Assembly (NCBI GenBank): GCA_028751875.1
Contig: CM054155.1
Span: 47,753,982-47,817,981 of the forward strand
Direction of reading: 5' to 3'
DNA length: 64,000 bases
Source: Rapana venosa
Taxonomy: Eukaryota > Mollusca > Gastropoda > Neogastropoda > Muricidae
A program made the position numbers and the translations under genes. Under the pieces are notes generated by a model that was not told where the DNA came from, ran no database searches, and was given only the letters and a program-made list of their open reading frames with translations. Below, in pieces: positions 10,053 to 19,299 of this stretch; position 1 is the stretch's first letter; the number at the start of each line of letters is the position of its first letter.

Positions 10053-11345
10053 TTAACACACTACAAAAAACTTAAACTTATCAATCCTAACAATGTCCAA
10101 CAGTAACGATGGTTCAGACAAAATCTGATCCAGTGACAAACTTGGTACAGCAGGTAAGAATGCTTTTAAATGTCCAGAATCAAAAATAACATGACTATTG
10201 GTAATCTTCTCCCAACCAATACAGTTTACATCTTTCATGTATTTTGTCCTGAATGCATTTAGTTTAAATCTGTACATAAGGGATAACATATTTCTCTGAT
10301 TATACCAACCACAGACTTAAATCTATCACATTGCTTGTACAGCCATTATAAAGACAATAGCCAGAATCACATATTTTCTTTCTGAAGTGCTTCCAGCAAG
10401 CGTTTTGTAGCAAGCTGTATCCCTCATGCAGAGATAAGGCAACATTTATTTCACAAGAACTATATTTATTTCTCGCTCCATATTTTGCAAGGCTCTCAAC
10501 TTTTTCATTAAAATATATACCAGTGTGTGAGGGAACCCAACAGAAAGTAACAGTACTACCTCTTAAAAAAGTGTACCAGATGCCTGATTTCAATGATACG
10601 GTCTTTTCTTACTTTAAAAGTAGAATTTTTTAAAGCATGTAAAACTGATTTAGAATCAACACACATAAGTATGTTGAAAATGTCTTTTGGGAAGTCAAGA
10701 ACATAGTACAGTGCCAACAGTATAGCAGTTAGCCCAGCTGTAAATATAGATTTATTTTTTCCCAGGTTGACAGCTCGTTCTACTCTCAATGACGGAATAA
10801 CGAAAGCCTCACCAGCCTCATTAGTATTTAAAACGGACCCATCAGTATAGATTTTGAGATGATCAGGATAAGTAGTTTGAATATGTTCTTTTACTAGCGA
10901 TGTAAGAATGTTAACATTTTCAACTTTTCTTACAGAAGAATAATTAATATCAAAATGAGCTTTAAGCAGTTCCCAAGGTGGGTAGGGAGCTGACTGTACT
11001 TCTGACTTTGCTAATTAATTTGGATTAAGTTCTGAATGTTTAAAAAGGGGAGAAGTGTAAGTACTAATTGTAGTAAGCGAGCTGATAGTCCTAGCTCTTT
11101 TCGGAAAGTGAATGTCAGACTTAATCTGGACTTTATTTTCAACATTGCTGTCATTTGTAGTACTTCTTAGAACATATTTTGCCACAGCAAGCTGTCATAT
11201 TCATTTAAAGGTAGAACTCCTACTTCCTTATATGTGTCTAGAGTTGAGGCGTGAGCTGGTACACCTAAAGCAAGTCGAAATGCTTTACAATCAAGACTCT
11301 GGATTTTATTAAGCAAATAATTTGGAGCACTGAAAAATACTTCTT
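10053..11345 (-). mobile_element. LINE 3' part: RT thumb, RNase H, C-terminal region
   Basis: Minus-strand order from 11345 down: post-RT thumb (VFFSAPNYLLNKIQ, LALGVPAHASTL, EVGVLPLNEY), then RNase H with KIYTDGS (first Asp), FTAGLTAILLAL where the usual catalytic Glu of AEL is Gly, CVDSKSVLHAL, and FCWVPSHTGIYFNEK, then the C-terminal block to 10053. Stops and frameshifts occur in the thumb region. Loss of the catalytic Glu means RNase H is dead. RNase H after RT places it in the I/Jockey-type group rather than RTE or L1. Confidence 0.85.
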
Positions 11346-11840
11346 GATCGCCTACAGAATCATAACTTTAATGCATCGCTTACGTTAGAGGAGGTAAAAG
11401 CATGTATTAATTATCTCTGTGCAAAGAAAACAGCAGTAGGACTTGACGGAGTTTCTAATGAGATGTTACCTCATCTTTCACCTAATTGGGTAAACTTTTT
11501 GGATATTTTTTTTCCAAAAGTGTTTGACTGAAGGTCATCTTCCACTTATTTGGATACAATCTATAGTTGAATCAGTTAATAAACAAGGAAAACTAAGAAC
11601 TGATGAAAACAGCCACAGACCTATAGGTCTGTCATCACATACATGCAAACTCATGGAAAGGATCATTTTAAGATGGCTTATTCATTTTGAGAAAATTATA
11701 AGATCATACCTATAAATCAAGTTGGATCTAGTAAAGGTCGATCAGCTATTGAGCATTTAGTGAAACTGCAACACAAGTGAAGCAACAGTTTGCCACATGT
11801 AAAAGCATCCTCGTAAAGTTTTTTGACATGTAAGAAATAT
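11346..11840 (+). mobile_element. inverted 5' part of the same LINE: RT fingers/palm start
   Basis: The plus strand encodes AKKTAVGLDGVSNEMLPHLS, then NSHRPIGLSSHTCKLMERII, then NQVGSSKGRSAIEHLVKL and ILVKFFDM, the first conserved RT blocks, with frameshifts. It abuts the oppositely oriented thumb/RNase H part at about 11345. The arrangement fits a 5' inversion made during target-primed insertion. Confidence 0.75.
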
Positions 11841-12329
11841 TTAACATTTTCAATTTTTAGATATTTCCTTTGGTTTTGAGATTTAAAAAAAAAAACAAAC
11901 ACATTTTTTCTGGTACTTGTACGAAGGAAATGTGTATGCTGTGCTTGATGTACATACACAACAAGTATAGATTTGTTCAATTTTTTTCCTTTATAATCTA
12001 GCAAAACTAAAGTTGGGAGTTTACTCAGACTTTACGTCTAACGCCTACCATTTTAGTACAGGAGGACCCAGGGATTAGTAAAAGCCGTCTCCATGCAAAA
12101 TTTAAAGGTTCTAGCTGTACACTTTGTACCCCAAGAGTGCAGCTGCACTGCAGTCTCTGAGGACAAACCCTACAGCAGCTGAGTGCAGTGCAGTGTTACA
12201 CGCAGTCCCTCTGGCAAGAGGAATGGGATGCTCCTCAAGACGGACAATACCTGATATTTCTGGACCACATTCACCTCCAGGTGCTCAGAATCTGTATGGA
12301 GCATTTCAAACTACACCTGTTCATCACAG

Positions 12330-13705
12330 TCTATATACGGAAGCTGGATAACCCTCTTTGAGGAACCGCCGTCTGAAGCTGACTCTGAACTACTACTACA
12401 TGAAACTGTATTCGGAGTACAACCACCATGCTTGCGATTGTGTTCTCAACCCCCGGTTTCAGGCCAAGTTTGAGAAATCTTCCTCTGCCACTCCACTTCT
12501 GGGGATTCGGATCCTTCCGGACCTCCAAGGGGCAGGTATTGATTTGGATGTTGATTTGCGACTTCCCCAAGTTCCCCCGAGACGCCTTTGTGGATGGTGG
12601 AAACCTCAGATGTTCAATTCGATTTGATAAGAAGGACGTCACTAGTTTAGAACTAGGTCCGTCTTATCCGTCCTGCACAAGCGTTTTCACGACGGGTCCA
12701 AATCAGGAGGGGGTGGTCTGCGCTGCCTGTCATCAAGGAATCTGCGCTTTCCAAGCACTTGCCTTTGGACTGCATGGTGTACACTGCCAAATTCTGTGCT
12801 CTTGTTTTGTCCCTGAAAAAAAAGGTTTTTTGGTGTGTGGGGATTCACTGTCAGCTCTGAAGGCTATCGCTTGTAAGAACATAAGTCATCTTAAGCTGCA
12901 GGAGTTCTACAAATTGAGCACTTCCTTGAGACAGGATAAGGAGGCACCGTGGTCGAGTGGTTTAGGCGGTCAACTCGTGATCCAGAGGTCGCGGGTTCGA
13001 TCCCCGCTCGGCTCGGTGTTGTGTCCTTGGGAAAGACACTTTACTCCTATTTTCCTCACTCCACCCAGGTGTACAAGTGGGTACCAGCTCTGCTGAGGAA
13101 GTATCTGGCGACAGACTAGCGTCCTGTCACAGGGGTGGTGAAAAACCATCAGTTCGCTTAACGCTACAGAAACCGGGATAAGCTCCGGCTCTATGGGCCT
13201 TCTGGCTCGAAAGAACATACTTGAGACAGGACAGGTGTGATGTTGTTTTGGTTTGGATCCTGGGGCACGTGGGCATTTGGGGCAATGCAACGGTTGACCA
13301 ACTCACAAGGTGTGACACAGGGAAGGAGATCTCTAAGTCTACCCTGCCGTACACAGATCTGAAACCTAAAAGCTAACCATAAACTTTTCCAGATTCACTC
13401 TAACCTGAAAACAGTCCTCCCTCTGTGTGTCAAAAACTGAAGGGAAGCAACAGTGCTCACCAGGATACACATGGGTCATTCTCATATCACCCATGTTCAT
13501 TTGCTTCAAGGAGAGGGAACCCCATGGTGTGTGACTTGTGATGTGCGGGTAACCATCATGCATCTGCTTCTGGAGTGTGGAGATGTCCAGGATATTAGGC
13601 ACAACAAGCATTTTACTGCAGACTCCCTAAAGATACTTTTTCGTGATGTTCCACCAGACATCATTTTTAACTTCCTGAGAGAATCCACTTTTTTCCTTCT
13701 GATAT
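12330..13705 (+). pseudogene. RNase H LINE, ORF2 3' part (broken by a SINE)
   Basis: From the left it encodes the post-RT block RRLKLTLNYYYMKLYSEYN, then frame-shifted RNase H pieces (SVFTTGPNQEGVVCAACH, FLVCGDSLSALKAIACKN), then after the SINE CDVVLVWILGHVGIWGNATV, and last HITHVHLLQGEGTPWCVTCD with TIMHLLLECGDVQDIRHNK, a zinc-binding C-terminal motif. The stop is at about 13705. The RNase H DGS motif is degraded (TTGP). The stretch 12124-12330 upstream may belong to it but is poorly conserved. Confidence 0.85.
12937..13219 (+). mobile_element. tRNA-derived SINE, family D, with target-site duplication
   Basis: The head GGCACCGTGGTCGAGTGGTT and GCGGGTTCGATCCCCGC is tRNA-like (A and B boxes intact, long variable arm as in class II tRNAs). 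The body includes GTCCTTGGGAAAGACACTTT and TCCACCCAGGTGTACAAGTG. CTTGAGACAGGA flanks it at 12925-12936 and 13220-13231. Excising it joins the two halves of the LINE RNase H domain in frame. Confidence 0.9.
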
Positions 13706-14006
13706 GAGTGAAGGTGTTGTGGTTAGTCGCTAAGAACAAGGTTGTTTCAAGGAATCTGGTTTTGGTTTTATCTCAGTTTGTATATGGTTAATATGGTTTC
13801 TCCCACAACACAATGACTCCTGGGTTGACTTTAAAGGTTGGCCAGGGCATTGATACAAGGAACAAAGATAGAGTTGGTTTTATACCCTGTTTTAATTCTA
13901 ATCTGTATATAGTTGCAGTTTTATTCTGAGATTTGCAATTTTATGAGTTGACAGCCCCGATATGGCCTCTGTGGTCAGCAGAGCTATAAACAACAGGATT
14001 GGATTG
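13706..14006 (+). mobile_element. LINE 3' UTR, reference copy attached to its ORF
   Basis: Directly after the ORF2 stop: TGAGTGAAGGTGTTGTGGTT, CTAAGAACAAGGTTGTTTCA, then the canonical 3'-UTR body and the terminal GGATTGGATTG. It defines the abundant ~270-bp repeat found across the window. Confidence 0.85.
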
Positions 14007-15250
14007 CTTACCTTCTGGGCACAGCAGCTTTTGCACAAAGTTACTCAAAAGTTTGAGATCAACAAACCTGACTTTAAGTTGAATGAAAATGCTTATGAAA
14101 TACTGGCTCTTTCTCCTTTCCAAGTTTCAGTTTCTCACCTGAAGCAGATAAAAACACTGAGTGCTGAAGTGAGGTGTCAGATAAGTTTCAGTGTTTACAG
14201 TCTTAGTGTTGTCCACTCTCTGTGATTTGATCTCTAATTCACTAGTCCTGTGTTTTTTGGCCCCTATCTCCCCACTTGAATGTTGATTTCCGTGAAACTT
14301 TCACTTTGTGGATGAATACACACACCTTTCGTTCTTCGTTCCCATTGTAAACAGCACTGCATTCTGCAAAAGTCGCTCGGCTAACCTGTGACAATTTTTG
14401 ACCAATGCAGACAGTTGATTGATGATTTTACACTGTATGCCTAGCACACACTGTCTTGAGATTACGTTTAGATTGCTCCATACAGATGGACCAATCAGCA
14501 AGAGCCTCAGCAGACCTGTTTCGAGTTAACTTTTAAATATGCATGAGAAAGTGACATAGAACAAGGTTATTTTAAGGAATCTGGTTTGGGTTTTATTTCA
14601 TTTTATGTGTGGTTGATGTGTTTTTTCCCCACAACGCGGTGCCTGTCCTGGGTTGACCCTTATGGTTGGCCAGGGTGTTGATACAAGGAAGGACAGCAGA
14701 GTTGGTTTTATACCCTGTTTTAATCTGTATACAGTTGCACAGTTTTAATCTGATATTTAAAAGTTGACGAGGTGACAGCCCTGATATGGCCTGTGTGGTT
14801 GGCAGGGCTATAAACAACAGGATTGAATTGTTAGAATAATATGCAAACACACTCACAAACAAAGCATACAGGCTGATGAACCTTTGAAATCAGGTCACGG
14901 TTAGTTCCAATTTTATTCTGCACTTTGTCAGTGGAAAACTGAGGGGGGAAAAGCATCATACGACTCGCGAGTCACAAGCATCGTTTTGCAAGTTTCTGGA
15001 GCCACAGTTTTCACAATTTTTTTTTCCATTTTAAGCCAGTCACAGTCATATGCCCCCCTCAGCAGGATCATTGTTTACACCACTGTCATAGTCATCTTCA
15101 TCACTCGAATCTCCAATAAACACAGCACATCGATTCCACTCTGCAACTCTTGAATCCTCTGTGCAGCTTCTAAGTCCTTTTTAGTCCACATAAGTTTGGA
15201 TTCTGCCGTTTTTTTCCACAGAAAATCCTCCAAAAAGTTTGTTGTAGCTG
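14007..15250. repeat. 1.4-kb duplicated segment, copy 1 (right part)
   Basis: It matches 17612-18873 over nearly its whole length, including a second LINE 3'-UTR copy in the middle (14562-14830). The duplicated unit begins inside the preceding 3' UTR. On the minus strand it holds short conserved coding-like stretches, but copy 1 carries more disruptions. Confidence 0.85.
14562..14830 (+). mobile_element. LINE 3'-UTR copy
   Basis: It starts GAACAAGGTTATTTTAAGGA and ends ACAGGATTGAATTG. Its orthologous partner in the duplicated segment is at 18172-18440, so it was present before the duplication. Confidence 0.85.
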
Positions 15251-15441
15251 TGACACGTCATTTCAGCGCGACGTCTTATCAGCACCGAACATTTTAGGGG
15301 GGGGGGGGGGGGGGGTGAAAGTTGAACATTAGTGATAGATAATCTAAAACATACCTGTCTGTTAAAATCAATAAAATTTTCAACTTTAATGATACGCATT
15401 CTAAGACTTTAATGTTACATATTAAGAGAACCATGTATGGC

Positions 15442-17200
15442 CTAAAACATGAATGCAAATGCAAGTCCCTCCATCGTGTCCATGAGAGTACGATCGCCGG
15501 CAATGTACTGCAGGATCATAGTTTTCGCACGTTTTTGCAAGTCTTTGTACTTTCGACGCTTTGAGGCAGGAGCCTGACCCCCAATAAGACGCATTATATC
15601 AGTTTGTACCATCCTTGCTCTTTTTTGAGGACTGAAATAAGCTTCCACAAATTGGGTGAGCAAGCCCCTACGTGGTTCTGGAAAGCATTGTGAAACCCTT
15701 CCACACTGTTGTTGGACTTCGCTGAATCTGAAAGGACTGGGTCATGCACATTCCACATCTCTATTTCAAAAAGTGGGGAATGACGGGGGCCACGACGACG
15801 AGGTCTGCCGATGTACGTGTCCTCGAAGTAGTCAAATACTGGTTGGCCACGTACATCATAAAAAGGCGATGTAGGATCAAAGACTATTTCGAAGGTATGC
15901 TCTACGTCTCCAGGAGGCAGATACGCCAAACCAGGCAGCATTCTCATCAATTTCGCCAAATGTTCGTCCTGCTTATAGTCCATTGAGAGTCCATTGTCTT
16001 GAATGTGGCGCCAGACGTTCTGTGCCAGATGAAAGTGGCAACCCGTTGCCTCCAATCCAGGGAAAGCTGTACCGAATGCTGAGATCGCAGCTCTTTCGTA
16101 GTCTGTCATCAACGTGCTTGGCGCAATTCCTGGTTTGAGCGTTTTCAGAGCTTGAAGAAGTCTATCGTATGTAGCACGTGACTTGCTAGGAAGGGCAAAA
16201 ACTACTGGAATGGTCATTTCCATGTAAAGTACATGAAGCGAGTAGATTTGAGTAAAGAACCCAGGCGCCGTCTTGAATGTCCCGTCAGCGAACCAGTGTC
16301 TCTGGTCATACAGCAATTGAAGGTCGTCTGGTTGGTGTAGCGACAATGAGAATCCTGTCCTCCCCGGGACCAGAGTCGTACACCAGAAGAGGGGTGCTGT
16401 GGGAGAGAACCTGTGACACAAAAAGAATGGAATCCTGAGAGAGAGAGCGAGAGAGATGGAGGGAGAGAGAGAGAAAGAGGGAGAGAGAGAGAGATGGAGG
16501 GAGAAAGAGAGAGAGGGAGGGAGAGAGAGAGAAAGAGTGAGAGAGAGAGGTGGGAGGGAGATATGTGACGGGGAGATGTAGGGAGGGAAAACCGCACATT
16601 TTTAAACATCCTTTTTTTTAACCATGATGGGTTAATTACTGTTATACCTATGGTATTTTTAAAGCCACAATAGCTACCCAACATTTTTTCAGTTTTTCCT
16701 CTTATTTTTTTCCCATTATGCTGCTTGATTGACATAAAAATGTCTTACCTTTAGGTCTGCTGGGACATCACCAAGTTCTGCAAGGGTGGGCGGTAGGTAG
16801 GGCAGGTTGTTGCGTTGTTGCGTCGTCGCCTCTCACGTTGAATCGCCCTCTTCATGGATTGTTTCGTTGGGAGGCTCGCAACTGTTGCTTGAGACAGTCC
16901 TTCATGAATGTCAGCAAGAATTTGACGGGTAGCATCCCGGGTTTCTTTAGCTTGAAGAATTTTCATTCCGTTCACTGCCTTGCAAGCTTCTATCTTAGCA
17001 AGGTTCCGAGCATGAAGATGTTCCCCTGTCTCTTGAACAACTTCACCTCCCTTAAAATGAATTCTTGCTTTGCAGCATTCCACATCACAACGCCAAAATG
17101 ATAATTCTTGGTCTTTTGCACTCAATTTGTCAAATCTAAAAGAGTATCCATTATAGGCAATCTTATTCTTTTTCCTGGTACTTTGATACATTGCGGCCAT
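15442..17200 (-). pseudogene. MULE transposase with N-terminal FLYWCH-like zinc finger, frameshifted
   Basis: Minus strand, 5' to 3': the N-terminal part at 17200-16751 has FRFDKLSAKDQELSFWRCDV and CKARIHFKGGEV..HLHA, a FLYWCH-like Cys/His finger. A probable intron follows (donor GTAAGA at about 16745, acceptor TTGTGTCACAG at about 16413). Then LLVYDSGPGEDRILIVAT, WFADGTFKTAPGFFTQIYSL (first catalytic Asp) and LMTDYERAAISAFGTAFPGL (second Asp) are followed by CHFHLAQNVW, and SNNSVEGFHNAFQNHV completes the MULE core. At least three single-base frameshifts (near 16770, 16345 and 15650) make it inactive. The C-terminal tail runs to 15442. Confidence 0.88.
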
Positions 17201-17268
17201 TTTTCAGAGTCGTGAACCTATTACTAGCGTTGTTTTACCAAGGACAACCCGTTGTTGTGCTGAACTGT

Positions 17269-17322
<54 letters not shown>

Positions 17323-17341
17323 CCCCCTCTCTCTCTCTCAC
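17269..17341. repeat. CT microsatellite
   Basis: A run of CT dinucleotides near the right end of the MULE, outside the transposase coding part. Confidence 0.95.
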
Positions 17342-17435
17342 ACAGAAAACTTAAATCATGTAAAACACGGCGCTGAAATGTACAGTGCTGAAAATGTAAT
17401 GCGCTGAAATGTTGGCGCCGAAATGTCATGTAATC

Positions 17436-17612
17436 GTCCTGGGTTTATCCTTATGATTGACCAGGGCGTTGATACAAGGAACGGCAGTAGAGTTGTGTTT
17501 TATACCCTGTTTTAATTCTAATCTTTATATAGTTGTACAGCTTCTGAGATTTAAAATTTTATGAGGTCTGTGTGGTCAGAAGAACTATAGTATAAACAAC
17601 AAGATTGGATTG
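17436..17612 (+). mobile_element. LINE 3'-UTR copy at start of duplicated segment, copy 2
   Basis: It begins inside the 3' UTR at GTCCTGGGTTTATCC and ends AAGATTGGATTG. It corresponds to the 3' UTR at 13706-14006 in copy 1, but lacks the first ~100 bp. Confidence 0.8.
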
Positions 17613-18873
17613 CTTACATTCTGGGCACAGCAGCTTTTGCACAAAGTTACTCAAAAGTTTGAGATCAACAAACCTGACTTTAAGTTGAATGAAAATTCTT
17701 ATGAAATACTGGCTCTTTCTCCTTTCCAAGTTTCAGTTTCTCACCTGAAGCAGATAAAAACACTGAGTGCTGAGGTGAGGTGTCAGATAAGTTTCAATGT
17801 TTACAGTCTCAGTGTTGACCACACTCTGTGATTTGATCTCTAATTCACTAGTCCTGTGTTTTTTGGCCCCTATTTCCCCACTTGAATATTGATTTCCATG
17901 AAACTTTCGCTTTGTGGATGAATACACACACCTTTCTTTCTTCATTCCAGTTGTAAACAGCACTGCATACTGCAAAAGTTGCTTGGCTAACCTGTGACAA
18001 TTTTCGACCAATGCAGACAGTTGCTTGGCGATTTTACACTGTATGCCTAGCACGCACTGTCTTGAGATTATGTTTAGATTAGATTGTTCCGTACATATGG
18101 ACCAATCAGCAAGAGCCTCAGCAGACCTGTTTCGAGGTAACTCATAAATATTCATGAGAAAGTGACATAGAACAAGGTTATTTTAAGGAATCTGGTTTTG
18201 GTTTTATTTCATGTTATGTGTGGTTGATGTGGTTTTTCCCACAACACGGTGCCCGTCCTGGGTTGATCCTTATGGTTGACCAGGGCGTTGATACAAGGAA
18301 CAACAGTAGAGTTGGTTTTATACCCTGTTTTAATCTGTACATATTGGCACAGTTTTATTCTGATATTTAAAATTTTCTGAGGTGACAGCCCTGATATGGC
18401 CTGTGTGGTTGGCGGGGCTATAAACAACAGGATTGGATTGCTAGAAGAATGTGCAAACACACTCACAAACAAGCATACAGGCTGATGAACAAACAGCCAT
18501 TGAAATCAGGTCACGGTTAGTTCCAATTTTATTCTGCACTTTGTCGGTGGAAAACTGAGGGGGAAAAAACATTGTACTACTCACGAGTCACAAGCATCGT
18601 TTTGCAAGTTTCTGGAGCCACAGTTTTCATGATTTTTTTTTTTTCATTTTAAGTCAGTCATAGTCACATGCCCCCCTTGGCAGGATCGTTGTTTACACCA
18701 CTGTCATAGTCATCTTCATCACTTGAATCACCAATAAATACAGCACATCGATTCCACTCTGCAACTCTTGAATCCTCTGTTCAGCTTCTAAGTCCATTTC
18801 AGTCCACATAAGTTCGGATTCCGCCGGGTTTTTTCGCAGAAAATCCTCCAAAAAGTTTGTTGTAGCTGTCGCC
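17612..18873. repeat. 1.4-kb duplicated segment, copy 2
   Basis: It matches 14007-15250 and then continues 80 bp further, where copy 1 is cut by the MULE. On the minus strand it holds a 140-codon ORF (18155-17733, with NIISRQCVLGIQCKIAKQLS) and, at 18870-18700, an ORF starting MATATTNFLEDFLRKNPAES after AAGATGGCG. A +1 shift then opens CAVFIGDSSDEDDYDSGVNN. I do not recognise these. Confidence 0.85.
18172..18440 (+). mobile_element. LINE 3'-UTR copy
   Basis: Full-length ~270-bp copy from GAACAAGGTTATTTTAAGGA to ACAGGATTGGATTG, paired with the copy at 14562-14830. Confidence 0.85.
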
Positions 18874-18956
18874 ATCTTGATGCAGCTCCCTCCCAAAATC
18901 GTCTCTCCATGACATTGCTGTACAATTTTTAGAATTGGCACGAAAATTATGTAGTT

Positions 18957-19162
18957 TTCCCACAACGTGGTGCCCATCCTGGGTTGACCCTTATGGTTGG
19001 CCAGGGCGTTGGTACAAAGAACAATAGTAGAGTTGGTTTATACCTTGTTTTAATCTGTACATATTTGCACGTTTTTAATCTGAGATTTAGAAGATCACGA
19101 GGTGACAGCCCTGATACATGGCCTCTGTGGTCGGCGGGGCTTTAAACAACAGGACTGGATTG
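18957..19162 (+). mobile_element. LINE 3'-UTR copy, 5'-truncated
   Basis: It begins TTTTCCCACAACGTGGTGCC and ends ACAGGACTGGATTG, directly upstream of the 54-bp minisatellite region. Confidence 0.85.
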
Positions 19163-19299
19163 TGTGTGGTGGAAGGGACAACATAACCACTGCATTCTTC
19201 CTGGCGAGGTGAAGAACTTGTAGAGTTTCTGGTATGGCCTCTGTGGCCTTCCAGGATGAGAAGTACTGGGTCCTGTGTGGTTGGATTTACGTGGGTAGT

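Larger units (their letters stand above)
15251..17428 (-). mobile_element. MULE-type DNA transposon with FLYWCH-like domain
   Basis: It lies exactly between the two copies of a duplicated segment. The ends share imperfect inverted motifs: TGACACGTCATTTCAGCGC on the left, and on the right GGCGCCGAAATGTCA plus two more GCGCTGAAATG copies. A poly-G tract (15296-15316) and an AG microsatellite (16438-16550) lie inside. I could not find a convincing target-site duplication, so the exact ends are uncertain. Confidence 0.8.

Noticed and set aside
12945..13015. Functional tRNA gene
   Set aside because: The A and B boxes are good, but the sequence continues into a ~280-bp body and is flanked by a target-site duplication, so it is a tRNA-derived SINE.
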